A stretch of DNA of 64,000 nucleotides from Hippasteria phrygiana. Lineage: Eukaryota > Echinodermata > Asteroidea > Valvatida > Goniasteridae. The translations under genes and the position numbers were made by a program. Each line of letters begins with the position of its first letter. Positions within the stretch are counted from its first letter, which is position 1. Under the pieces are notes generated by a model. It was not told the origin of the DNA and did no database searches. It saw only the letters and a program-made list of their open reading frames with translations. This document shows, piece after piece, positions 1-10,599 of this stretch. Where the stretch lies: contig JAZGUH010000084.1 in assembly GCA_037893225.1 (NCBI GenBank), positions 744,001-808,000 on the forward strand, in the 5' to 3' direction.

Positions 1-684
1 TCTGATTTCCCGAGTGAATTTTAAGACCTCTTGGATGAAGTAACCCTACTCTCTAGTAAAATCCTTTTGCTAGGAGATTTTAACATTCATGTAGACATTG
101 CTGGAAAATCAGATGTGTCCCAATTCCTCACAGCAATCAGTGATTGCGGTCTCCATCAACATATACATTGACCAACCCATAAACTAGGTCATACTCTTGA
201 CCTCATCATCTCCCATCCCGAAGACTGCCTTGTTCAAGACAGCAGAGTTTCTAATATTTTAAATTCGGATCACTTTGTTATAAATTGCACAATCAACTAC
301 TCGACACCCGCCCACGTAAAGATCACCTCAAACTCGAGAAATTATCGTAGCATTGATAATGGCTCCTTCGCCAAGGATCTTGAGATTGCTTTTCAACCTT
401 TCCCTTACAAAAGTGATGTCGAGCACCAGGTGTTTTTTTACAATGAGACAATAGTTTCTGTCCTTGATAATCACTGCCCGGTCATCACCACTCGAAATCA
501 CAGTTTCAAATCGCAACCTGTCTGGTATACCAGTGACATTCATCTCGCCAGACGTAATAGACGTAAACTTGAACGTATATGGAGGAAATCGGGAAATCCT
601 GAAGACCATCGCTTGTATCTGGATGAAATTCATGCTTTTACAAGACTTACTAGAAAAGCAAAATCGGATTTAATACTACACTAA
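1..684 (+). pseudogene. LINE ORF2, endonuclease C-terminal half and linker
   Basis: Reading the + strand gives a GDFN motif (near 75-90), a T-L-D-L-I-I block (near 190-210) and an SDH motif (near 265-275), which are the second-half signatures of the APE-like endonuclease that nicks target DNA. A stop codon (TGA) sits near 168 and another break near 22-25. Frame 430-684 continues the linker between endonuclease and reverse transcriptase, rich in Arg and Lys, and ends at TAA. No start is expected here because the gene begins upstream of the window. Confidence 0.8.
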
Positions 685-724
685 ACAACTCTCCACAGCT
701 GACACCAGAACTGTTTTCAAGACG

Positions 725-2204
725 GTGAACACTCTCCTCAATAGAAATGTCCCTGCTCTTCCATGTACCGGTACTCATCCCATCAAGAATCTGTGTGATA
801 GGTTCAGCAATTTCTTTGGTGACAAAATTCTCAAAATCAGAGAGAACATAAATATAACATCAAGTACTGATATGCCTGCATTAACCTATCCCCTTGAACC
901 TGCTTCTTGCAAAGTTCTTGATGAATTGTTAGAATTCAACCCTGCTGATTACAGTGAAGTTCGTAAAATCATCATGAATTCTAACAATAAATCCTGTATA
1001 TTAGACCCACTTCCTACGTGGCTTCTAAAACAAAACCTAAGCACAATTGTCCCGGTTGTCTTATCCATTGTGAACACATCATTATCTGCAGCAACCTTTC
1101 CAGCAACTTTGAAAGATGCAGTGATTACACCCCTATTGAAAAATCATTCCTTAGACAAGGATACCTTAAAAAACTATAGGCCGGTGTCAAATATTGCTTT
1201 TCTTGCTAAAGTAATTGAGAAATATATTTTAACACGTATCTCTGAACATATCGATAATAATAACTTGCATTGTAAATTTCAATCAGCTTACAGGTCTGGT
1301 CATAGCACGGAGACGGCTCTGTTGAGAGTCAAAAGTGATATCATGCATGCGATCAATAATCAACAGGCCGTCTTTATGGTGTTGCTAGACCTGTCTGCTG
1401 CATTTGACACTATTGATCACAGTATTCTATTGAATAGATTGTCTGATGTTTTTTGGAATTGGAAGTAAGGCTATTAACTGGTTTAAGACTTACCTTTATG
1501 GCAGAACATGTAAGGTCAAGATTGCTATTAAATGATTACTCTGTTTCCAGAGTGCTTAATTATGGCCTACCTCAAGGTTCCTGTGTTGGACCTCAGCTGT
1601 TCTCATATTACACTCATCCACTGACAGATATTATCAGACATCACCCCAGTATCAGATTCCATTTTTATGCAGACGACATTCAGTTGTATGTTTGTGCTGA
1701 TCCAGGGAAGCCTGGTGATACAGACCATGCTCTTTCCATTTTAACAAGCTGTATCTCTGAGATTAAGACCTGGATGTGCCAGAATATGCTTCTCCGTAAC
1801 AATGACAACACGGAATTGTTTGTTGCAGCAAAACCAAGAACTCTAAAAATGTTATCCGACATCTCTCTTACAGTTGGAAATACTGTGATCAAACCATCCT
1901 CAACTATAAAAAATCGTGTTCGATAGTAAAATGACTATGTCTCAACATGTTTCCTCAATTTGTAAAACTGTTAATTTTCATCCCCGAAACTTATCACCAT
2001 GCAGTTCGTGCTCTTGTCACATCCCGTCTTGCCTACGGAAACTCTCTCCTTCAAGGATTATCTATTAAAGACACAAAACGACTTCAACGTCTCCAAAACA
2101 GGGCAGCAAAATTAATTTTTATGGCAAAAATATTTGGTCATGTCTCACCCCTCCTTCAACAGCTTCACTGGCTTCCTATTCATCAACGTATTGATTTCAA
2201 ATTG
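725..2204 (+). pseudogene. LINE ORF2, reverse transcriptase, frameshifted
   Basis: The first frame (725-1468) holds the fingers and palm: LDPLPTWLLK, KNYRPVSN, FQSAYRSGHSTETALL and DLSAAFDTIDH, a standard LINE reverse transcriptase series. The frame is lost at a T6 run near 1448-1454 and resumes at about 1453 with GLPQGSCVGP and the catalytic FYADD motif (near 1662-1680). A further shift near 1910-1925 precedes the thumb (CKTVNFHPRN-like) and the H-W-L-P-I motif near 2168-2180. The polymerase would have copied the element RNA at the nicked target; with at least three frameshifts it cannot do so now. Confidence 0.85.
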
Positions 2205-2208
2205 TTAA

Positions 2209-2783
2209 AGGGACACATTGCCTTCAAATGTCATGAAATTTTCCTGTTTGGAAATGTTCCTTATCTTTTATAAGAGTTGTTCATGCAAAAAAACACGTAT
2301 AATGTGTTGTAATTAGTGAGTAGTGATTACAAAACAAAAAATTGGCCGCTTACCCCTGACATCTGACCCGCGAAACATAGACTTATTTCCAGTACTAAAT
2401 ACCACCGTCTAAATAATGCGCAAAATACGCTGTAAGAGTCTTTAGGCTGGCGCCACAGCCAGTGGCCAGGTACAATTCCCTACCTCGCGACATATCGCCA
2501 GTGCTGCGCGCCGTGCCACAGTACATCAAAATGGATCAACAGAACGTACTTCAACCAGATGCGACTAGAAATACGACTTGTGAACACGGTCCGCCATTTT
2601 GTGGAGTCAAAAATTTGGTTCTACAAAATGGCGGACCGTTATTTGTCACGAAATTAAACAAAAACCACGCAATTTGAAGGGATAGTTATGTGAATCTTTA
2701 TATTCTACTTTTAAAAAAGCTTCCCAACCATATCCATTTCAGTTTTATAGCCCAAATCGCAAAATCCAAAGCAATGTGTCCCT
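2209..2783. mobile_element. TTAA-flanked TIR element (575 bp) inserted in the LINE
   Basis: Ends are AGGGACACATTGC and its complement GCAATGTGTCCCT, flanked by TTAA at 2205-2208 and 2784-2787. Removing the element and one TTAA rejoins the LINE reading frame (DFKLL then TITYKC), so the empty site is supported by protein homology. TTAA duplications are typical of piggyBac and Kolobok transposons; with no transposase here I cannot choose. It also holds an inverted pair at about 2582-2640 with arms containing CGGTCCGCCATTTTGT. Confidence 0.85.
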
Positions 2784-2787
2784 TTAA

Positions 2788-3049
2788 CCATTACCTATAA
2801 ATGTATGAGTGACAGTGCCCCATCTTTAATACCTCACGGTACTTATCGTTCCAAAGCCTAATCGTCCACTTCGTTCTAGTTTAGATACCACGATTTTAAC
2901 AAAACCCCAAACCCACATCTGCCAAAGGTTTTTATGCAGCTGCTCCAAACCTTAGGAACAGTCTTCCTTATGAAATTTGTCATGCCAGTTCTCTTACTCA
3001 ATTCAAAACATCACTCAAAACTCACTTATTCCAGTCATTTGTTTTATAG
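2788..3049 (+). pseudogene. LINE ORF2, C-terminal tail after the TTAA insertion
   Basis: Directly after the inserted element the LINE frame continues (TITYKCMSDSAPSL) and stops at TAA near 2860. A second frame from about 2930 to 3049 gives the FYAAAPNLRNSLP and FKTSLKTHLF motifs that close ORF2 in this LINE group, ending in TAG near 3047. Two breaks separate the pieces. Confidence 0.75.
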
Positions 3050-3134
3050 GCACCTTATTAATTAATTCTGTTGTTTTCTTTTCGATGTAAAGCGTTGTGA
3101 TACCACTTGTGTAAGAACGCTATATAAATGCCTT

Positions 3135-3602
3135 AATTTTCCTCAATTGCCGGATAGGGTGACACATAATCCTGGAAAAGAGTGGGTTAGGGTGACCTGG
3201 TCGAATAGGGCGACAATTTGGTGTCGCCCTATTGTGAAAGTCGCCCCTTTGGAGTGTTTTTTAGTAAGGTGCGTTGGGAAAGTGCTCTAAAAGGGCGACA
3301 CTCGTGTCGCCCCAATAAGGTTATTTTGGGAAGAGTCGCCCATTTGCCGCATCCAGGAGATTTCTAATAATTTTCCTCAATTGCCGGATAGGGCGACACA
3401 TAATCCTGGAAAAGAGTGGGTTAGGGTGACCTGGTCGAATAGGGCGACAATTTGGTGTCGCCCTATTGTGAAAGTCGCCCCTTTGGAGTGTTTTTTAGTA
3501 AGGCGCGTTGGGAAAGTGCTCTAAAAGGGCGACACTCGTGTCGCCCCAATAAGGTTTTTTTGGGAAGAGTCGCCCATTTGCCGCATCCAGGAGATTTCTA
3601 AT
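3135..3602 (+). repeat. Two-copy 234-bp tandem repeat with four GGGCGACA/TGTCGCCC stem-loops
   Basis: The unit starting at 3135 is repeated at 3369 with only a few substitutions (for example GGGTGACAC to GGGCGACAC), so the duplication is recent. Each unit has two hairpins, GGGCGACA-atttgg-TGTCGCCC and GGGCGACA-ctcg-TGTCGCCC, plus loose GTCGCCC words. It sits between the LINE 3' end and an (ATT)n tract (3603-3625), so it may have inserted into the LINE tail. Confidence 0.85.
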
Positions 3603-5151
3603 TATTATTATTATTACTATTATACAATAAACACACAGGGCGAAACAGTTTTCTTTGTTTATCCACCCACAGGTACCGGCTGTACTGAGAGTAGCTCTTT
3701 CCTCAGAACCTTCCTCGAGTGAGACAGGTTACCATGGAGAGGCATCAAATGATGAAACTTGACCTGGACACCAGCAGTGTATTAAACCAGGTTCTTCTGG
3801 GTTGGCGGAGGGGGGGGGGGGGGGGGGGGCTGATTTGTTTTCTTATGAAAGTCGCCCAATACTTGGCTATCACTCTAGGTATATATAAGGCCTGTAACAG
3901 AGGTGGTGGGGTTGGCCACATTTTAGGTTGCCGGCCCTACCACCCTTACGGTTTTCCTGGGTCCAGATCTAACAAGAGGATAAATCTTCAATGGATACCA
4001 AAGAAATTATCCCAATTTTCAGACCTATATAGACCCAGGCAGGGTACGGTAACTTCCACCGTCAGTAAGCCTAACTCACCCATGTGGCAAGTCCATTTTT
4101 ACTACTTCCATGTACGAACCCGATAGGTTTATATGTCTGAGACCTTGTGCGGACTACACTCCTTTGTTCACCCATGTCATCAGACTCAAAACTCCTGCAG
4201 TTAGAGGTGCACCATTGAATTTGGGGGGGGGGGGGGTATAAGTTTTTTCCTTCTGAACAAAAAAATATACCAAACATTGAGGTAACAACCAATACTGGCT
4301 TGATGGCACCAAGAAAATATTTTTCAGTGGGCTAGGCAGGAAAAAAGTTAGCGCAAGGCCTGCGCGCTGCCGGACAGTATCATCAGGGTACCAACTTTCA
4401 AACTATACCAAGCTGCATACATGTACTTGTAGCATCCCATATATGGAGAACATTGCATTATCACACCAGAACTCCAGAAAGCCATTCCGACTGAATGCCA
4501 TTGCAACTGCTAAAGGCATTCTAAAGAACTTGTTACTCAAAACCAGCTCTAAAATAACAAATTAGTGCCTTCAAGTCATTCTTGAAATTTAGGTCACAAA
4601 TGTGTCAGACATCAATTACTGTTACTCAAAGAAAACAGGGACAGCCTATAGACTATCCTACAATCACTGCCAACAGCAATGTACATTACGTGCCAAAGAC
4701 CTCCTCAGTGGAATTAGCCAAAGTGCACCGGAAGGAAGGACAAATGGAGAGGTGATGGAGGAAGGTGTTGGCAATTATGCACTTAAAAATAGTCATTTGC
4801 TTTTTCTGTACTTTTCAGAAATGAATGGATTTTGGGGTTATTTTATAGCGCACTAGTAAATACTGACCTGTTAAATTGTGTGTGCATACAAGTACATGTA
4901 GATGCCAAATCGGTTCTCTACTAAAGATGAATGTATTCTGGGCCCAATTTCATAAAGTTGCTAAGCACAGGAAATCCTGTCCATTTCATAGGGCCATAAG
5001 CTTTAAGCACAGAAAAGATTTTGTTCACTTCAGAAGTAGAATTTGCTTAATAAAATAGTGACACAATAGAAATCTCTATGTACATGTACATGTGTATGCA
5101 AAGGCATTAGCAAGACTTGTTGTATAACCATGGCAACATGGCAGTGTATAT
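3603..5151. other. Non-coding stretch, simple and dispersed repeat fragments
   Basis: I see no convincing gene. There is an ATT-rich tract at 3600-3625, G homopolymers at 3810-3829 and about 4224-4237, and at 4938-5050 a fragment with GGGCCCAATTTCATAAAG and two CTAAGCACAG/TTAAGCACAG words that resembles a dispersed repeat I associate with echinoderm genomes. The short open frames here look random. Confidence 0.5.
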
Positions 5152-5294
5152 GAAGACTTCAGGTGCAAAAGCCGCTAAACGGCAACAAAAAAATATTTGA
5201 TTATTGTATACTAGGAACTGAGAGCTTTCATTTGATATCGTTATCCCATTTTTCATGGAAGTGGGGTTTAGCGGCTTTTGCGAATGAAGTCCTC
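5152..5294. mobile_element. Short foldback MITE (143 bp)
   Basis: The ends are inverted: GAAGACTTCA..GCAAAAGCCGCTAAAC on the left and GTTTAGCGGCTTTTGC..TGAAGTCCTC on the right. ATAT flanks both sides (5148-5151 and 5295-5298) as a candidate target duplication, although such a simple sequence could match by chance. No coding capacity. Confidence 0.75.
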
Positions 5295-6026
5295 ATATGT
5301 CCTCAGGGGCAATTTTTACCGCAAATAACATCACAGTAAGAAACAGATATTATTCGTGGGAAGGCACGTCCATGATTTTGTTTATGTCCAAAGTCTTGAT
5401 AAATTATTAAAACCCCAAATTCACCATTTCCCCAGTACCACATTCTTTGTTCAGTCAAGCATAAAAAACACTTACTCAGAAAAAGCAGCTGACTGCTTGT
5501 TGAATGGTTGTATTTTCAACCAAAGATTTCACCCTCAAGAACTGATTGAAAAGAAAATATGTTAAAAGTTTGTTCCATGGAAATTTCTTTTTCATATGGT
5601 GTATAAAAAATGAAAGTCATAACGGCTAAAATAGCAAAGTTACGGCTGTTTTCTCTTCCGGCCCACTTTGAAAGTTGTTTGTCACTTGAACCAATAGCAC
5701 GCCATACAAATAACTCTACAGGGAAACTTCGGATACAGTTTTCTCAAAGTATTTTAATGGTGACACATGAATTTGATAGCACCATTGGAAAGATCCGAAC
5801 AAGCTCTTTCTGTTTGTTGGTAGATTATGTATGGACAGCGCAAAACACAAGCACTACAGTTCACTGAAACATGGTGATATTTGTTGTTTGGATACTCTGG
5901 TGTGTGGTTTCCTTGTGAAGGAAACTCGATAATTATTGGTAAGCAACAGGGGTGCCGTGGCTTGTCAATAAGCCTTTTGCGCGTTGATTTGCATAGATCC
6001 TTGTACCCCATCTTCGCTCAATCTAA

Positions 6027-6701
6027 AGCCGTGTCCGCACTGGACTTATTTTCTGGAAGGTTTTACCGAGACGATGGTAAAATGAAAAATGGTCAAATGT
6101 GACCACTGTCCGCACTTGGACTTTCGACACGGGAAAATTTTACCGAGACCGTGGGAGAAGTAACCGAGCTGTCAATATAAGGACTCATGAGGGCGCTTTG
6201 CGTGACCTTACTACATTGACACGATTGACCCAAATCACGGCGTGCCTTTTCATTTTTCGTGCTGATTTGTACACATAGGACTACACCGATTAGCACTAAT
6301 CAAACTTCTGACTGTATTAATAATAATATCTGCCATGATTGCAAACAAAAAAGGAACAACGCACTGGAATTTGGAAACTTGCCACGTGCACCGCACCGCG
6401 GTAAAGCAATGCAAAGCGCATGCGTGGTGTCCCAGTGTAGCATGACCTTGCGCTCTGGCCGGATGTACGCTTTCCCGAGCCGCTTTTACCGACACGCACT
6501 GTCCGCACTGGACTTATCGTCTCGGGAAAAGTTACCTGGTCAGTTTTCCTGGGCAGCAGTTGGCCGGTAGAAGTAACCGCTGGACTCAGGAAAAGTAACT
6601 GAGAGGAAAACGTCCTAGGCTGTCCGCACTGGACTTAAAATGGGAAAAGTACCCATCGTCTCGGTAAGTTTTACCAAAATAAGTCCAGTGCGGACAGGGC
6701 T
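6027..6701. mobile_element. PIF/Harbinger-like MITE (675 bp), TSD TAA
   Basis: The ends are AGCCGTGTCCGCACTGGACT and the complement of AGCCCTGTCCGCACTGGACT, flanked by TAA at 6024-6026 and 6702-6704. The paralogous copy near 28490 is an empty site reading AATCTAAGATGC, proving the insertion and the 3-bp duplication. TAA/TTA duplications are typical of PIF/Harbinger. The TGTCCGCACTGGACTTA word recurs inside (near 6107, 6499 and 6620) with CATCGTCTCGGTAA words, and 6619-6698 forms a long hairpin. Confidence 0.85.
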
Positions 6702-6984
6702 TAAGATGCACAGCGTGCGCCGGTCGTGCCATACTGATCATTATTATGCACGTCGGTACCGTTGTTGCTAGACCACGTGATTCGGGGCAAGCCGCAACGT
6801 GGCGACGCACGGCCAGTGGTGGTTTCCCTGTCTGGTACATGTATCTGGAACTACCGCTGGGTGAAACAGCGCACGATAGAGATTGTCACCACTCTAAAAC
6901 ACAACAACTGCTCGAATCGTTACAGTACATGTTGTATGTTCTTCTCGAAACGTGGCCTATTTTTTAGCAATTATAGTTTCTTTA

Positions 6985-7374
6985 ATGGATAACAACTTCG
7001 AAGGTTGGAACGTGAAGAAACTGCAGACATTTCTTCAAGAGAGAGGGGTTTCAATAACGGGTTACCTGAAGAAAGAACTGGTTGAACTGTGCAAGTGCGT
7101 GGCCAATCTGAAATTGACAACCGACCCGAATCTTTCAAGCCCCAACTTGAAGGAGACTCTTGACAAAAGATTGAAAGACGCTGGCTGCACATTTTCCGAC
7201 CCATTTAATCTTCCTGGATTCACAAAGGATTTCTCGAATATACCAGATTTCGGACTATACGATGTCTTCAATTATTTGATTTGTTTTCGAGCGGATTACG
7301 ACTGGCGAAAACGTATTCGTAAATATACAGAAAACAATTTCTGCAAGACCAGTCACTTACGTAAAAACCGATAA
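6985..7374 (+). pseudogene. SAP-like N-terminal fragment of a SWIM/YqaJ-type transposon protein
   Basis: From the ATG at 6985 the frame encodes 129 residues. Residues 1-50 resemble a SAP-like helix-turn-helix (KKLQTFLQERGVSITGYLKK then ELVELCKCVANL), and residues near 75-110 carry DPFNLPGFTKDF and FGLYDVFNYLI. In related invertebrate proteins this N-terminus precedes a SWIM zinc finger and a YqaJ-type exonuclease, neither of which is present here. The frame stops at TAA. It could be an internally deleted, non-autonomous derivative. The matching region at 27.7-28.2 kb is frameshifted. The family assignment is from memory of protein style. Confidence 0.6.
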
Positions 7375-7799
7375 TGAGACCTTGCTCAACAGAATCTTTC
7401 TTCCTCCAACCTTTCCCACAAATAAAAAATGAATGGAAAGAGAGATTTTGTTGATGCCTTTAACAACCCCCACCCTCCCTACCCCCTAAACGAACTTTGA
7501 CTCACTGCGGCTATTTCCTGAGATGATAAAATAAGATAAACTGATCATTCCTTGAATTTTGCCTGCACACACCGGTTCTTTCTTTCTTTCTTGCTATTTT
7601 CAAAATTTAAAAAGCACTTCATCTTGTAAAGAACAAGAAGTTCAACCAAAATTAACAATCGGTTAACCAAGGCCCTGAAACAAAAAGTTCCATCACATTG
7701 ACTCAACATCGTAACACATAGTCTGCAAGTATGATTACGCCCCCTCCCAATAAAAACAAAAACAAAATTGTTCATCTCCACCGCGCTAGATGTCGAAGC
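7375..7799. other. Interior of the ISL2EU-like element between the convergent frames
   Basis: This is the junction between the 3' ends of the two convergent coding remnants. It holds a C/T-rich stretch (CTTTCTTTCTTTC near 7577) and stop codons in all frames. The same sequence recurs inverted at 27.43-27.85 kb. The missing catalytic and nuclease exons would have been expected here, so I read it as the site of the internal deletion. Confidence 0.45.
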
Positions 7800-8056
7800 T
7801 GGTATTGGGTCGGTGTATAGTCATCTGTTGGCCCATTGCCACCGACGAAATGTTTGGAGCAAATGTAAGTATTGTAAGTTACATTCTCTGCCGAAAAGTC
7901 TTTTCTGGAGCAGTTTTTTTATCCAACGGAGACACTTCTCACGGTTCGACTTCGGCTTCGGAAAGGGTAGCCACAAACGCCATTCATGCGGGGACGGTCC
8001 GAAAAGCGCGAGTCGCTGTTGCATGTTCCGTAAGAACAGTGCTTCTTCGCAGGCAT
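7800..8056 (-). pseudogene. THAP-domain transposase N-terminus, frameshifted (left copy)
   Basis: Reading the minus strand from the ATG at 8056 gives MPAKKHCSYGTCNSD, with the first zinc-binding Cys pair. After one frameshift it continues with GPSPHEWRLWLPFPKPK and KCLRWI. A second shift, absent from the right-hand copy, breaks the CSKHF motif. THAP domains are C2CH zinc fingers that bind transposon ends. Both copies share the first shift, so it may predate their divergence. The catalytic part of the transposase is absent. Confidence 0.7.
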
Positions 8057-8345
8057 TCTCAAGCACTAAATCCCACAAACTTCGTATTTTATGTTAATGT
8101 CTAGATTCTAACAATAACCAGTACTAGAGTCTGACAAAATCTGCGTGGAAATTTATCGTTTTAAAGTGACAAGAAACGTATAAATCGCGTACATGTACTT
8201 TGATCACGGCAATTGGACACGTATGCGATATGCATTGACATTGTGTCTGCACGCGCGTATGCGAGAAAGCTTACCCCGAATCACGTGTCGTGGCAACAAT
8301 CACTACGCAGCGGGGTCAAAGTACGGGTCACTCGCAAAAGGCTTA

Positions 8346-8829
8346 TTAAAGGCCGTGTACATGATTGGTCATTGTTGCATTTTCAAAAACGGGCGGATTT
8401 GGGGGTTAGTATGTTATATGAAATATCGTTCCACGGACCTGTTTAAAGTTTTGCGTTGTTTGATGGCGAACAAATTTAGAGAAAAACAGTACTCGTTTCC
8501 AACCGTCGGGCGGATGATAGCCTTTAGTCAAGGCACGCGTGGCTACCAGCTGGACACGTGACGCGCCCTGAATGCCAGCATGTCCAGCATGCCACTCTTC
8601 TGGGTAGCCAAGCGCCTTGACTAAAGGCTACAGGGCAGTTTTCCAACGATTTCCAGCTGGAAATCATTGGAAGACGATATAAATTTCCACTTTTCTTGAC
8701 AAAGACAGCACACCTGGTGCCATAATTTCATTGATTGAGACTACTATTAACTTACAGTCTAGTAAGGTATTTCATAATAATTCAGTAAAAACTTTTTTGG
8801 AGAATTACCAATCGTGTACACTCCCTTAA
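8346..8829 (+). mobile_element. TTAAAGG-end TIR element, copy 1 of 4, with central palindrome
   Basis: Starts TTAAAGG..GTGTACATGATTGG and ends ACCAATCGTGTACACTCCCTTAA, a diverged inverted pair. It abuts the right end of the ISL2EU-like element, which apparently inserted at its edge. An inner foldback occupies 8519-8630 (arms around GCCTTTAGTCAAGG and CCTTGACTAAAGGC). At 8641-8672 there is a 32-nt palindrome with core GATTTCCAGCTGGAAATC. Related copies lie near 20030, 34996 (reversed) and 58700. Confidence 0.8.
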
Positions 8830-9185
8830 ACTCGACATTGGTAAGCAAAGGGTTAAAAAATATTTTTTGTATATATTTTAATAAAAAAAAATTAATACAG
8901 AGAATGGTTTTAATATTTAAAATTTATGCTAGTGTATCTTTTTTAATTTATATCCCATTCCTCTAATTGGCGGTTCTTCCGGTGTTGGATGTGGTTAATA
9001 AATAAATTAATAAATCTTTACCTCTACAATATCCATAATTATGTCAGGGCCTTTGTTTTCCCTGTTTGGAATTCTGTGAATCTTAAACCCTAAGACAGCA
9101 AAAAATAGTACTAATGCATCCATTAACATTGGGAATCTCAGGCCTAACTTTAGCTATATTTTAAAGAGGAAGTTCAGTGGTAAAA
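8830..9185. other. AT-rich non-coding stretch
   Basis: Mostly A/T with a long A-rich run near 8880-8895 and AATAAATAAATTAATAAAT near 9000. I find no gene, tRNA or repeat boundary I can support. Confidence 0.4.
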
Positions 9186-9795
9186 GTCTGCGTCATTTTT
9201 TTATTTTTATGTAGATTGCATAAAAATTCCATCTTCTGACTGATTACGTGGTACCCGCTGCTGCATTGGATTCGAATCGGTGGTCGAGTGGTTAAGATGT
9301 CTGCACTAGTACTAGTAAGCAGGAAGTCGTGGGTTCGAATACCGCCCGAGTAAGCCTGTGAATTTTTTCACACAGACTCTCGGAAAGCACCGAGTATACA
9401 GTGCTTCATACATTACGTCCGGACAGGCAAAAGAGAAAACATCTCTGTTCTAATTTAGATTGCATATTGTCAAAATCAAAACTATTCCTGCCATGAAATA
9501 CCTAAAAAGTGACTTTTGAGAGCTATTTTTATCAAGTCCCCTCTAGCCCGCTGTTGCCATTTGTCTAAAAGTCATCCCTGCGGGTAGCAAACAATTTGAC
9601 GTCATAAAACGAACTCCCCTTTTGTGTATAGCACTAGGCACAAAAGGGGAGTTCATCCTATGACGTCGATTTGTTTGCTGCCCGCAGCAACGACTTTTAG
9701 ACAAATGGCACCAGCGGGCTGTGCTGCGCTAGAGGGGACTCGATAAAAAATTACAATATGCAATCTACATACAAATGAAAAATTACGCAGACTTC
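9186..9795. mobile_element. Long foldback element containing a SINE insertion
   Basis: The left outer arm (GTCTGCGTCATTTTT..TATGTAGATTGCA, 9187-9220) matches the inverted right arm (TGCAATCTACATA..TTACGCAGAC, about 9758-9791). The inner arms pair over about 100 bp: AAGTCCCCTCTAGC..AAAGTCAT..GAACTCCCCTTTTGTG against CACAAAAGGGGAGTTC..GACTTTTAGAC..GAGGGGACTC, meeting near 9635-9645. Removing the SINE at 9223-9455 restores arm continuity. There is no coding capacity. Confidence 0.8.
9223..9455 (+). repeat. tRNA-derived SINE
   Basis: Polymerase III promoter-like boxes are visible: A box TGGTCGAGTGG at 9281-9291 and B box GGTTCGAATACC at 9332-9343. The head resembles a Ser/Leu-type tRNA but does not close as a cloverleaf. 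The element is flanked by an 11-bp direct repeat, TAGATTGCATA, at 9212-9222 and 9456-9466, as expected for LINE-driven retroposition. Confidence 0.75.
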
Positions 9796-10192
9796 TCTCA
9801 GCAATCAAGATCATCTTCAAACCTTTTTGAACAAAGAAAAAGAGGATGTTGGTTTCTTTCATTTTGGCATGTTGGTATAAATTACATTATTTTGAAAGCA
9901 TCTGTGTGCCATGCTGGGAATATCTGTATATTTTGTTTGGTTTCATACAAAGATTTGAAATCAGATATATCCACTTACAAAACACGATGAAGGTCACTGG
10001 AACCAAACAATACTCTTATCGAGAACAAAACTCAACAAGAAAAATCGCAGAAACATGTTTATCATTGCAAACAATGAACAATAGGGGATAAAGTGTACCA
10101 TAACATCCTCTTCCTATGATACACCTATCGGCCAGCGATGGGCTAACAAGGAAAAAAGGACTACATGTACATGGGTCATTCTATAAATCTGG

Positions 10193-10422
10193 GGTCCAAA
10201 AGTGTAACATTTTTGGTGGCCCTGTTACATAGTGACATGTATAAGATTTTGCAATTCCGGACACATTCTTTAATGCCTTCTATCTCCAAGAGTGATTGTG
10301 TAAAAGCAAAGTACCTGCCAAACAAGTACAACAAATAGTGTAAAGTCAATTTTAATGATACTTGATGGAAACTACTCAGGTCAGGGGTAACAGGGACACC
10401 AAAAAATGTCACACTTTTGGAC
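10193..10422. repeat. Inverted-repeat element with GGGACACCAAAAA word
   Basis: GTCCAAAAGTGT..CATTTTTGGTGG..CCTGTTAC (10195-10228) is inverted at 10386-10422 (GTAACAGGGACACC..ATG..ACACTTTTGGAC). The stretch just upstream, GGGTCATTCTATAAAT, resembles the ends of the larger element at 51.8-52.85 kb, which also carries GGGACACCAAA words, so the two are probably relatives. Confidence 0.65.
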
Positions 10423-10599
10423 ACTTTCTACATTCTTAAAACAAACTGTTGAATGATGACTTTTTATCAACAACATAAGCTTGTTTGCAGTATTTCCTGT
10501 CAATATTTCATTTGTTTTCCTTTCTTAAACCCCCCAAATGCTGGAGACTGTGCGAAGGGTCCAGATGTCAGGCAAATTTGCATGATCACCAGTGTTTCA

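Larger units (their letters stand above)
1..3138 (+). mobile_element. CR1/L2-like non-LTR retrotransposon (LINE), 5' truncated by the window and degenerate
   Basis: The segment reads, in order, as the C-terminal part of an APE-type endonuclease, a reverse transcriptase with its palm motifs, and the typical C-terminal tail of Jockey-superfamily LINEs (an AAP-x-LRNSLP-like stretch near 2940-3040). The 3' end (around 3090-3130) carries the GCTATATAAAT-type end seen in many CR1/L2 elements. The coding frame is broken several times and interrupted by a 575-bp insertion at 2209-2783, so this copy is dead. The 5' end and ORF1 lie outside the window. The clade is inferred from motif style, not from a tree. 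Confidence 0.88.
5967..8347 (+). mobile_element. ISL2EU-like DNA transposon, left copy, degenerate, with a nested MITE
   Basis: The ends are AATAAGCCTTTTGCGCG and CGCAAAAGGCTTATT. Inside are a + strand frame resembling the SAP-like N-terminus of SWIM/YqaJ-type proteins and a convergent minus-strand THAP domain. The second copy at 26862-28547 is its reverse complement, lacking the nested insertion at 6027-6701. A 19-bp subterminal repeat (CACGTGATTCGGGGCAAGC) occurs in opposite orientation near both ends (6774-6792; 8269-8287 with one mismatch). With AAGCC as the true end, both copies fit an AT duplication inside AATT. THAP plus YqaJ-like protein plus AT duplication is what I recall for ISL2EU; a database comparison has not been made. 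Confidence 0.7.
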
